DNA of 64,000 bases from Antitrichia curtipendula (Eukaryota; Streptophyta; Bryopsida; Hypnales; Leucodontaceae): assembly GCA_951230915.1 (NCBI GenBank), contig OX579639.1:1674001-1738000 (forward strand), written 5' to 3'. Numbering within the stretch: the stretch's first letter is position 1; each line of letters opens with the position of its first letter. The position numbers were made by a program, and so were the translations under genes. A model generated the notes under the pieces. It was not told the DNA's origin. It saw nothing but the letters and a program-made list of their open reading frames with translations, and searched no databases. This document shows positions 37,425 to 48,245 of the stretch, piece after piece.

Positions 37425-37535
37425 ACTACTTTGGTTGACCACATTTGTGTGGGACTTCACCCCACACTCTCTCATGTCTTCGTGTTGATCATTTTCTTCC
37501 GCTCCTACCGTTGTCATGGATGGACACTCGGGAAT

Positions 37536-38130
37536 TCAAATCACTTCATCCATTTGGGGAGTTTCATCACCTATAACCATTTCCTCATCTTCCTCCGCTA
37601 CCTTCGCATGAGTATTTTCCCTATTTGCTAGAATGTTTTCACTACGCAACAACCCGGTTCCATCTAAGTATTTAGCTATGGAAGGTCCACCTTCATCATA
37701 TTCACAGTCGTCCTCATCCAACAAAAACTTGTAAGGGTCTTCACAATCATCTCCAATGTCTGCATCATAATGAAATAGGCTTCGAAGCGGTTCATCATCG
37801 AAATTGCGGATGCCGTGGTCATCTTCATCGTCCATGAGGGGATCAACTTCTTCACCGGATTCACCACCCTCGTCTTCCGATGAAGACAAGGCCGAATCCT
37901 CCGACTCGAGGTTCTCATCGTACCACTTCTTCTTGTCATTTTGCTTTGATGCACCGAAGACTTTGGAATTGGTATACACATATACCAAATCCTGTGCTCT
38001 TTGTGGCTTCAACTTGTTCTGATATTTGTTGTGAACAAAAGAATAGCTACTCCAATTTCGTTCACATGAAGACGATGATACCGGTTGGGCCAAAATCCTC
38101 TTGGCAATTGGAGCAATGAGCTTCCCGCAC
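37536..38130 (-). pseudogene. hAT transposase C-terminal part (dimerisation domain)
   Basis: It begins with the CGKLIAPIAKRIL helix and the hAT signature SSSSCERNWS (Glu of the DDE triad), continues HNKYQNKL and RAQDLVYVYTN, then an unusually acidic tail of about 130 residues (SEDEGGESGEEVD, DDEDDHG) and ends at 37536. This is the C-terminal half of the protein begun at 55649. The exon is cut exactly at GCTTCCCGCAC (38120-38130), the duplicated target of the inserted element. hAT C-termini normally mediate dimer formation; the long acidic tail is not typical. Confidence 0.8.
38120..38130. repeat. Target-site duplication GCTTCCCGCAC, left copy
   Basis: Eleven identical bases at 38120-38130 and 53864-53874 bracket the insertion. 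The bases outside differ on both sides. Keeping one copy restores the hAT frame (EGACGKLIAP). MULEs usually make 8-11 bp duplications. Confidence 0.75.
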
Positions 38131-38230
38131 AACGTTGCTAGGAAGCGAGCGGGGAGCGGGGAGCGGGGAGTGTAGAGCGGGAAATAGTGAGTGGGGAGCC
38201 TACATGTTGGATGGAAAATGAAAAAATGAA
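38131..38230 (+). repeat. Left terminal inverted repeat of the MULE-like element
   Basis: GC-rich with repeated GCGGGGAGCGGGGAG and GTGAGTGGGGAGCC. It pairs with 53770-53863 on the other strand with mismatches and small gaps. Confidence 0.65.
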
Positions 38231-38235
38231 ATGAA

Positions 38236-38670
38236 ATTAGAATTTTTGGTGGATGAAAGTCGTTGACATTTCAGATGAAAGTCACTGAAAATTTGGATGA
38301 AGGTTACCAAAAATTTGGATGGAAGTCACTAAAAATTTAGTGGATGTCAATTAAATTTTAGACTAGAGCATAATAAGGAGATGGTTTGGATGAAAAAAAT
38401 GGATGAAAGTAGATGAATAAATTGAATGAAAGTAGTTGACATATTGGATGAAAGTGGATGAAAGTAGATGAATAAATTGGATGAAAGTAGTTGACATATT
38501 GGATGAAAGTGGATGAAAATAGATGAATAAATTGGATGAAAGTAGTTGACATATTGGATGAAAGATTGAAAGTGGATGAAAGTAGATGAATAAATTCAAT
38601 GAAAGTAGCTGAAATATTGGATGGAAGTTTAGGAAATAAATTCAATGAAAGTAGCTAAAATACAGGATGA
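38236..38670 (+). repeat. Left subterminal GATGAAAGT array
   Basis: Tandem units of 20-60 bp on GGATGAAAGTAGATGAATAAATT and AGTTGACATATT. The right end of the element holds the same words inverted (CATCCACTTTCATCC). Subterminal repeats of this kind are common transposase-binding or end-recognition regions; that role is inferred. Confidence 0.7.
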
Positions 38671-39224
38671 AATCATATGCTGTAAGAGTTTAGGCATTAC
38701 TTGAAAATACAAAGGGACACTGCTATGAAAATGAGAAAATGAGTAACAAAATTCCATTGCCATGCACAAATGAATATTTTGAGATGATGGTACCTATGGC
38801 TATAGAAATATAGTGGCCTATGACCGCGGTTTAGGGTACAATATTGTTTTGCACCCACATAATAGTAGAACGGGAATACACCTATTACCGTGAAAATGTA
38901 AAACAGTTTGGAAGTAGACCTTGGTGCTTGTTCCAGGGTTTAGGAAAATGTTAATTTTGGACAATAGGTCAGATCACTTGTTTCATATGTTGCCTTTTCG
39001 GCTATAAATGTTGGCACGATGCTAGAAATTACAAAAATAAAGCACATGCTGGGTATGACTTCATGCAAAGGAACATCATGTACAATATGAGTGTACTTAA
39101 ATCAATTTTTGAAAAGGGATGAGTTGATCTAATGAAATGCAAGTATTGGCCCTTTTAGTCTCAGTACATTTTCATTTATGTGTTCAATAAACATAGGCTA
39201 TGTTCTTTTACGCAAAAAGACAAC
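38671..39224. other. No gene seen: between subterminal array and transposase stop
   Basis: AT-rich, probably 3' untranslated and internal element DNA. No repeat or frame of note. Confidence 0.4.
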
Positions 39225-42200
39225 CTAATTTGATCCCAAATGATTCAGTATTCCACTAAGAAGCACTTTCTTCACTTCATTGAAACTGAAACTTGCTGCA
39301 TGAATGAAGGCCTCCGATGTGGACTGTAGGTTGCAGATGATAGTGAAAATAAAATAAAGGTGCTTACAGTTTGCCCAAGTTCCCCGCTTGCCCAAGCACT
39401 TTAGCTTCATCTCCTTGAAATTTGGGCAAGTGCAATCTGGAAAAGAGGATATAGTGAGCATGTACTTTTCAAGACGAGGCTCTAGACCAGACACGAGTGA
39501 CACTATGCAACCAAATCCAGGGTGGGGAACCATTGTCACCCTCTCTATGCGTGCATTCAGTGTTAGGGCCGATGCGCAATTGTTCTGGTGCTTCACCAGT
39601 GGGACCTTCAGGTTGCGGCGAACGACCTTCCCTGCTCGAGTTGTTGGATGTTCATCTGGTGAAGACGGAACCGGGTAGGCACGTACAATTTGTATTCTTG
39701 CTTCTCCACCAAACAGTCTTCGAGGCGAAATGACTTGACGTTGCGGAAGTTGAAAGCCTGCCGCTTCAAAGGCCAAAATCTCGGCCTTTGAGAGTTTGGT
39801 GCCCATTTTCACTGGCCAAATGTTCGGAATAGCTGGTATTGATAACACCCACTTCCGCCGTGTACCTTTCACACATCGTTCAATGTTGTCGTTGCAAAAG
39901 AAAAATTGCATACGATCATGCCGATTTTTTTGGTAATTCACCATCATACCTGTATATGTTGGCGCCGCAGTAGCAATGTTGTTCTGGACTATTTGTGTTG
40001 TGCACTTCTTCTTGGTAATTGCTTGGAGTGCAAAGCATGCCTTTGCTGATGTTTTCGGTAAACGTGCTATGTGCCATTGCTCCTCGTTACACATGGTCTC
40101 TTGAATTGCTGTGACATGAGTCGAGTTCAGCGTACTAGTGACGCTTCCAATGTTTTCATATGATGTTAGCACTGGAGGGGCCACATCCACACATGGAGAA
40201 ACATCCTCCAAAATTATGTTCAAATCCGATGCACTTGAAGTGGCTCTCCACGACCGGGTTTGGATGCGTGGATGGGAGAAATTGACTTTGTCCGGTCTAT
40301 GTGAGTCATATTCGCAGCCAAGTGGCATGTCTGCCTTTCTCTTTTGCGATCCAAACACTTCTTCACCTTCAAGGTGAGGCTTTCTACTGAAAAATTCCTC
40401 TACACCTGGAATGTTTGAAATAGCTTCCGTGAGTGGCTTTGGATTGCCCGTTCACTCGGCTGAACGTTGGGCTACGCGGAGCATTAGCTCTTCCTTCCCC
40501 GGTCCTGTACCTGGTTGATTTCCCTTTAGAAATTGGTAATACCGTACCATCTGCATGAAGGCTCTAACGAAATCATCAACCGTTGCAATGTATAGATCGT
40601 TACCCCGATTTCCAGATTGTTGAAGCCACTTGTTATGTACTGTCTCAGCAAGGTTGCATGATGGCATTTCTGCTAGCTCTGACTCGTTCAGATCCTGACA
40701 GAAAATCATCCATAGACCACAATTAATTACCACTGTCCACAGACCTACTCTGATAAGGTGCATAAAGCAATATTGAGGATCAAATAGCATCGGTGGTATT
40801 AAATGGACACAAATCACTTTAAAGAAGTTTAATGATTCTTCCAAGACAATTTAGAGACAAGGACCCCTCTTGTTAGCGAGAGGAATTTCCAGTGACCAAC
40901 ACCATGGGTCATTGACAGATTCTCATCCTGCCCAGTGCGCAATTGACGAGGAAGAAATGAAAGAAATGTAAGCGGTTTACTTACTCACCCCTCTCTCGGT
41001 ACCGAGAGGGGGGTCTAGGGTCTCCCTGCCATGCATCACTAAGAGATTTTTGCCTAACAAAGACCACCCTCCTTGCCCACGTTCTAAGGGATCTACAAGG
41101 TCCATTTAGAATGGATCGGGTTGGAGCATTGGATAAATTCTAGTTATTGAACAAGAGGGGTAAAGAAGACACTCACTTATTCATTAACATACAAAATCTC
41201 TGCATTATTTTCAGATGATAAGTAGGAAGGAGAAGGACTTACAAGTTGCATGAATCCGCCCCATTGACGATACCGAAAATGCCAGAAAGAAAGCCACAAC
41301 TCCAATCGATGCAGTCCTGAATCAGTGGTGGCTTCTGATGATAACCACCATGCTTTTATGGCTAGGTAACGAGTCTCAGACTCCTCGGGAGTCTGGGCGT
41401 TTTTATACTGCTTACAAAGTAGACGATGTTGATCTTGTAAGTCCCCGCAAATATCCGCCTTTGTATGTTTTTCCATGGATTGTGTCCATTGAAAGAGGCA
41501 CGTTCTTTCACGATGTTCCATTGGTACGGTACTGTCCCCACATCCATAGATTGTCCGCACAGCATTCCAATTTGTTTGTGCACTATCTGCCATAAAACCC
41601 TTGAATTGAGTGTCGCAAACCCCATGTCTTTCGACAACAGAGTTAAGGTTTTTCCAAAAGAGGATTTGAGCGGCACAATCTTCAGATTGCATGTCACAAA
41701 TAGCGATTGTCATTACACGACAATACACGGAGTCGTATACATGACACGCCATGGTTGTCCATCCCTTCACGCGTTTGACGTGATTCCACGCGTCTTGTAG
41801 GTCTCCTCCACTTTGCATTCGCTTCACTAGGTCAACTCCACTTCCAGGTCCTACTTTTGACATTTTGAAAACAAAAACTTTGTCCACCTCTGTCCCCTGA
41901 CCAGGGAATTTACTCTCTTGAACAAAAGCCCACATGCTTGACCCCCTCAACTTGGTAATGCTGTCAATCACTCCAAATCTCCTTAAATATTTGAAAGATG
42001 TTACCTCGTTTCGAATACTTGGGGAGCTGAAGTATTTGCATTTATCCAGTACAGGGACGAGTTCATTGAAGTCCAAAGTCTTGGTTTGCAGTCCATCCGG
42101 ACACAGAATAAGCTCGCCCAAGAGTTCCTTTGTAGCCTCCATGACAATTGATGAGTTGGTGCCACTCGGTGTTCTCTCCATCTGTTCTCCAATCAGAGTC

Positions 42201-43330
42201 TGTGTTCTCTCTTTCATATCGCGGAGTTCTCCATCTTTAACCGAGTGATCATGAGTGCCCAGATGTATGAAAGCACGACTACGCGACTCATCCCCAGTAA
42301 CGTAATAGACCTTCACACTACACCTGGCAATACACGAGGGAGGCTCCTTGCAGATTTTACAAACAAGAGATGAACCTGGAGGATGGATATCGCCAATAGC
42401 CAGTGGAGTAGGTGACAATCCTTCCCATTCTATTTCATTTAAGTCCATGGTTCGGTGGACGCGACTAAGGAACTCACACGAGGAATTTATGCAACGAAGA
42501 TGATCTAGGCAAAAAGCGGTGCGGAACGATAACCCCATGGGGTTAGATATATTTGTGGTTACCATCTTGGACCACGCGTGACCATCACAACGCCTATCTA
42601 TGCCAATCATGTTCTTGGCCTCAAATTAAGTAGGATAGGATTGTAATGCAGGCAACTCGAATATCACATTTCCATTAAACTGTGGAGGCAACACCTGCAC
42701 TCTTTCAATGGAAATAGTATCGTAACTGAGTTTGGACAAAACATTTCTACATCCCTTTAACGTTCGAAGTCTTCTCAAGCAATCTATGACAGATACTCTT
42801 GAGAGACCAATTGCAGAAGTATTGCTTGTCATTGCTGGGGTCAAGTTTATAGGGGTTGGTACTGTCGACTGAGAAGGAGTGTCCACGTTTCTATTGTCCT
42901 GAGAGAGATCTACATCAGAATCATCACTCAAAATGGTAACATGATCTGGGAAGGCCTCCTTCTTCACACGAGTGAAGGTAGAGGTTTGAAATGACGACGA
43001 AGATGATCGATGGACTGCAAAAGCATCTACACAAACAGACCTATTTGAATCGAGTACTCCGTAAGTCCTATATTTTCCGGGCTTCAGATGCCAGTACGTC
43101 TCCTCAGTATCTGAAATCGGGACTTGTCCTACGCTGTGAGTGATGTTCCCAGTGTCGGCATCAAATATGTCTTCTTCAAGATGAATCGACTCTACCTTCA
43201 GATTGAACCGTACACTTAATCTAAAAGCTGAAACCACGGCAAGTCCGTCTTGGCCCATAGGAAAAATGACAGGAACCTCGTCTCCATTTGCACTAACCAC
43301 TATCATGTTCTCAAAGTCTACCATGGCCAT
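39225..43330 (-). pseudogene. MULE-type transposase (WRKY/GCM1-like finger, DDE core, SWIM finger), two in-frame stops
   Basis: Exon 1 runs from ATG 43330 to about 41243, where the donor GTAAGT follows FMQL. Exon 2 starts about 40694 after TTTTCTGTCAG and ends at 39225. The N-terminal about 230 residues are acidic and serine-rich. A zinc-finger-like region follows (FCLDHLRC ... C-KICKEPPSC ... HLGTHDH), resembling the WRKY-GCM1 finger of MULEs. The DDE core has candidate aspartates in VYDSVYC and FMADSAQTNWNAVR, followed by RTCLFQW. Next is an ETVHNKWLQQSGNRG helical region. A SWIM finger closes the protein (CTCPNFKEMKLKCLG...CKHLYF, C-x-C-xn-C-x-H). A TAA near 42625 and a TGA near 40450 interrupt it. 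The order finger-DDE-SWIM is standard for MURA-like transposases. The assignment to MULE is by domain order, not by search. Confidence 0.7.
40986..41012. repeat. Palindrome CTCTCGGTACCGAGAG in the transposase intron
   Basis: A perfect 16-bp palindrome at 40993-41008, flanked by further C and G runs. One of seven sites with the same core inside the element; see 44761, 45110 and 47799-48229. Confidence 0.7.
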
Positions 43331-44528
43331 CAGATTTGAAAACGTCTAAATAAAGTATTACATGACAACATACAGTAATTGAAACAGATGAGTTGACTGA
43401 AATGATAGAGTGAGAATGTGAAAGAATGGTTGAACAAGATATGACTCAAGCAAATAAACAATATGACTTAGATGGTAGAGATATATGAAAATTTGTAAGG
43501 TAGCATAATTTAGAGAAGTTCACCTTTTAAATGGAAAATGCAGGTTGGCGGCTAAGACAGAAGTAACTATCCAGTGACACTAAATGTCATAAAAGACATA
43601 ATACGGTATCAACCGCCTAATATGGTTATTCATATTCACAATAATAAAGAGCCTGACTTCTCTGTGTAAAACAATAATTGCAGACTCCTATTTCAAGCGT
43701 ATCCATGGGATTATGTCTTATAAAATCTACACAGCCAACTGAGACCGTCAATCAACCCAAACAAATAAAGTACATTAAGTGACAGTCTAGAAGTCATCTA
43801 TAGGTAATACATTAGAAGCACAGGGCATATTTGGAGAAAATTTTGGAAAACATAAACAACATGAAATCATAAACGTGTAGTATCTTCAAGAGTGGATCTC
43901 ATTTTTTAATTGGTAAAATAACATAAGGGTTTAGGGTTTAGGATTGAAGCGAGGTATATTACTTTTTCAATTCTCAGGCAACATAAATATGAATTAAATA
44001 TAGTGCTTTGAAGACTATATATAAGAATATAGCAGTTGGTAATTGAAAATCAAAAAAGCAAGTATCAATAAAGTTGCTATACGTTCTGGAAATAATTTTA
44101 GTTACCTATGGCTTCAAAATTTGGAAATTCCAACTTTATTAGAAAAAACAATACTTCAGCCTTTTGCAGAGGCCCAAACAAATTTACCTCGGTGTGAAAG
44201 CTGACCAACGGCTTGACCAATGCTGCTCATCGCCGGTCACTTGGTAACCTACGATCTCCGGTCACCTAAACCATAACCACCAACAACGAAATCCTAATCA
44301 GGAGAACACATTGGGGGCACCGACCGCGGCACTCTCCATTTCAATACCTTGTTGCCCCGTACGCCTCCCAACCGGAACACCACGATTGACAATTCCATCG
44401 ATTGAATGTTTCATGGTCTATATGATTCACCATTTGAATGCCTCACCAGTCAAGGAATGCTTTACATGCTTTCTGACTTACTCACATTTTTTGTGAATCT
44501 TAGTGTTTTCATCAAGAGCAGGCTGAGC
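43331..44528. promoter_or_regulatory. Divergent promoter spacer between transposase and methyltransferase genes
   Basis: About 1.2 kb of AT-rich DNA with no coding frame separates the two start codons, which face away from each other. It contains a telomere-box-like AAGGGTTTAGGGTTTAGG run at 43926-43945. No single TATA box stands out. A shared bidirectional control region is inferred from the layout only. Confidence 0.45.
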
Positions 44529-44692
44529 ATGGAGCGTAATTTGAGGTCGCGAAGCGGAAAGGCAATTGCAGACAGTGGCAATGCACCTGCACTACAGCCC
44601 AAGCCTCCGAATGACACGGTACGATTCTCCGGAATCCATTGTCTTACAAAAAACAACTCGGCCATGGCCGCGTTTCAGCAATTAGGTTTCAC

Positions 44693-44842
44693 TTTCAAAG
44701 TTTCGATTAGGATGCAGGTCGTGAAGAGGAAATGAACAAGACCAAGCGCAGCTTGGGGAGGGTCTCGGTACCGAGACCGTAGGGTGGGGGGCGGCAGTCT
44801 TGGACATTTCCAAGATTTCCAGTGAAGGCCCGAGAGCTTCGG
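44693..44842 (+). repeat. 150-bp direct repeat, copy 1 (with GGTCTCGGTACCGAGACC)
   Basis: It is nearly identical to 45042-45191, offset 349 bases, both in the first intron of the methyltransferase gene. Each has the perfect 18-bp palindrome (44761-44778 and 45110-45127) and ATTTCCAAGATTTCCAGTGA. Only a few bases differ, so the duplication is recent. Confidence 0.85.
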
Positions 44843-45041
44843 TTTCTAATTTTTTTTTGATTTTGTGTACTGGTTTCGTTTTTTGAGTTCTAATTCGAGA
44901 ATCTCGGGGGAGAGTGGCATTCAGTTTTGGAAGGCAAGCGCGTGAGGCTCACACTCAAGGGCCAAATGGTATTTTCTGTGAATCGGAGTCATGAGGCTTG
45001 CAACCAGATGTGAATTTAGGGTTTCTTGTTTTTTTCTTTTT

Positions 45042-45191
45042 CTTCAAAGTTTCGATTAGGATGCAGGTCATGAAGAGGAAATGAACAAGACCAAGCGCAG
45101 CTTGGGGAGGGTCTCGGTACCGAGACCGTAGGATGGGGGGCGGCTGTCTTAGACATTTCCAAGATTTCCAGTGAAGGCTCGAGGGCTTTAG
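45042..45191 (+). repeat. 150-bp direct repeat, copy 2
   Basis: Second copy of the repeat at 44693-44842. It ends just before the acceptor of exon 2 (45241). The two copies could mispair or recombine, deleting the 199 bases between them. Confidence 0.85.
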
Positions 45192-47779
45192 ATCCAAAAA
45201 ATTTCTTTCCTTATCTAAATTATATCTCTTATTCTACTCAGGTCTCAAAGGGGACGCCTTCGAATCAAGCTTTTGACAACAATGCACAGGAAGAGGGCCA
45301 TATTCACGTGTCCTAGAGGGTCATGGCTGCAATACCTTTGGTAAGCCTCTTAGGATTATTAAAAGAACCCGTGTTGACAATAGATGACTTTTCTAAATTT
45401 GGAGTCATTTCCTAAGTTATTCATCTTCTTCCTCTGTAGTTGAAAGTATCTTAGAGGCGATAAATTCATCTCCTCCTCATAGTTTAGAGTACTGCACTTG
45501 TGTCCGCATCGAGGTAGTGGTCATATCCGCTTCAGCATTGGATGATGACATTCGAATCTACTGCTACGGACATTATTTGCCTATGATCGAGAGGTGCTCT
45601 ATGATTATTGAATGTTTTTTCTATCACTTGTTTTATTGATTCACCTTCTTATGTAGTATACTGTGGTACTCACGTTGAATCGGAATACCTATTTGATTTC
45701 TTATATCCATTCATACGTTATGGTCCAGACGCAGATAGACGCCCAAAGAAGCTCTCCTTCGGAGTTACTTGTTCCATCAGTAGCGGATCCAGTACCACAA
45801 CCGCTAATCGAGTTCTTGGACATCAACGACATGGAAGAAGACAACGCTCCGGGATTCGGTGGAGACATGATGGAAGATGAGATAAGGAAGACACATAAAA
45901 TGGACGTCGTCTCTATTATTTTGAGCTTGAGGTTGACATCATCCGACTTGTCCAGGATGCGTATCCCCTTATGTCGAATGATACCCATGCCAATGGTTCG
46001 GCCTACATTAGAGTGTGACCTTGTGCAACTCGAGAACTAGTTTGCATGGGGATACGAAGAGGGAGCAAGAGTCTTCTATGTTTCCATTGCAGACGAGCAA
46101 GGGCAGACCGGCGTGTTTTCGACTGTAGAGAAGGAAGAGTGGGGGCCACTATGGAACCAAGTGAATGACAAGTTCAACGCACAACTCAGTTCCCAGACGG
46201 CACTAAGGCATTTGGTTGACCACAAATTCTACGTTTGTGATGGCAATCATCGTCGGATAGCCTGGATGAATCATATTAAGCGGAAGCATGCCACCGACAT
46301 TGATTGGCACTACGCTGTAGATTCTATCATTTTGGACACGAGGAGTCGAATTAGCACAACCATGCAGGTTATGCACGACATTAACCAGTAAGTACATTTT
46401 GCTCTTCAAGCAGAATACCATTCCATTTCCTAATAAATTGTTTTGTTCAAATCATTCTTAATTTTAAACTGACAATCGTGACACCTTCTTGTTTTTTAGG
46501 CACACGGAAAACTCGCACGTGAAGAACAACCTTGTCCATACATTATATCGAGTGCAAAAGTATGGTGTCATGGATCTGGAGAAGTTCCATGAGCTACTCA
46601 GCCCCGAGGAAATTAAGACTTGCAAGAATACGGCAAGGAAAACCTGGTACTCAATGCCCCTTGAAGTTTTCACATCATTCATCTTTAAGGTATGAATTCC
46701 TGTTCAGTTTATTTTCATTTATCCTACGTTCGAAATTCCATGTACTCTAAAATAATTCCCATTCTAAATCAATATGTGTATGCATACAGCAAGAGATTTC
46801 AGCGTTGGCGGACCTTGCTGTTCGTAAGTACCACAAAGATACCCCGAAGGACGAGGTGACGCTGGATGGAGTGGCTACTGCAATGAGAAGATCTATCAAG
46901 GACTCCACGGCCTCTTTCCGCCAAAAGATGTCAAAGATAGTATCCGTGGCGGCTCCATCTCTAGGTCCCGGATTCCTACAAGAGGTAATTTTGTATTCCT
47001 CATTTGCTTTCAGGAACAATCAGACATTGAATTGGAATATTTGGTCTAATTTCCTTTCTTTGTGATTTTACAGATTGAGAGGCATTGGAGCCTTTTCACG
47101 GTACCGGAGTTAACCCTTGACAAGTTGCAAATGATATCATCTGCCGTAGCTTCCCCTGCACACAAAGTAAAATGGCTGAAGTGGATGAATGCATCTGCTC
47201 CTACAAGGGAGGCTCGTAGATTTCCAGCTCGGCCTATCAACGAGGACAAATTGATGTTGTTCCTTGCGAGGGCAGTTTGGTATGCTGGGGTAAAGATATG
47301 TAACTTTCTCTTGCTTGTTGAGATGTCAACGTTATTTGTTGATATATATCCCTTTGTCAAATTACACTGGATTCTCAATTAATTGCAAACATTGTTTGAC
47401 TCTTAATAATATTCCATTCTTATTACAGCTAGAAGAGTCAGCTCTTACGCTCTTTAATACCGTTTGTAAGGCTGACAATATTCCAATCAATATGGATATT
47501 CCAACGGAGCCGCAAACACTGTCCGAATATCTGGAGGAGTGGAGAATGAAACTATGGGACATGGCATACACTGGCATGTTCAAGGGATTGGAGCCTTTCA
47601 AAAAGTCTGATACTTTTGCAGACTTCCGTGGAGCTACCCTCGTAGTGAAACGACTGCTCTACAGGTACTATATATGTTTATTGATGGACACCACTTCTTT
47701 ATGTTTTATTGGTGTGTTTGCAAGAGTTAAAAAATCCAAGGCAAGAATGTGGTACCGGGAGGCTCTAATTTGTGAAGAG

Positions 47780-48245
47780 GTAGGAAGGCCAGAAGGGTGT
47801 CTTGTAACCAAGACAGCCTTTGGAATAGGGGCACCCCATGAAATACTTTCAGGAAATTATGGTTGGAAATCCAGTTTGAAAGTTTAGGAGGGGGCCCAAA
47901 AGTTTCAATTTGTCAAGAGATAGGCAACATGTGAAGGTGTCTTGGTACTGAGACAACCTCAAAGAAGGGGAAACTCATGCAGTACTTACATGAAGCTAGT
48001 GCTCCAAATACAGTTAGAAAATTTTTGGTAGGGACTCGAAGATTCAAAGTTGTTAAAAGGTAGGGAGTCCATGCGGTTGTCTTGGTACCAAGACACCTTC
48101 AAAGGCGGGGCACGCCATGCACAAGTTACTTAGAAAATATCTCTAAATCCTATTGTCTGAGAGTGTGTGTATGTCAAAATTGATGTATGTCAAAATGTAG
48201 GCCGGCCATGCTGGTGTCTCGGTAACGAGAGGGTCTCCAAGGGGA
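47780..48245 (+). repeat. Intron tandem repeat of about 135 bp with palindromic core
   Basis: Four diverged units lie in the 664-bp intron between exons at 47664 and 48329. Their cores are at 47799, 47939, 48079 and 48214 (spacing 140, 140, 135): GTCTTGTAACCAAGAC, GTCTTGGTACTGAGAC, GTCTTGGTACCAAGAC (perfect) and GTCTCGGTAACGAGAG. Each core is followed by a GGGG-containing stretch and, in most, CCATG or similar. Confidence 0.7.
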
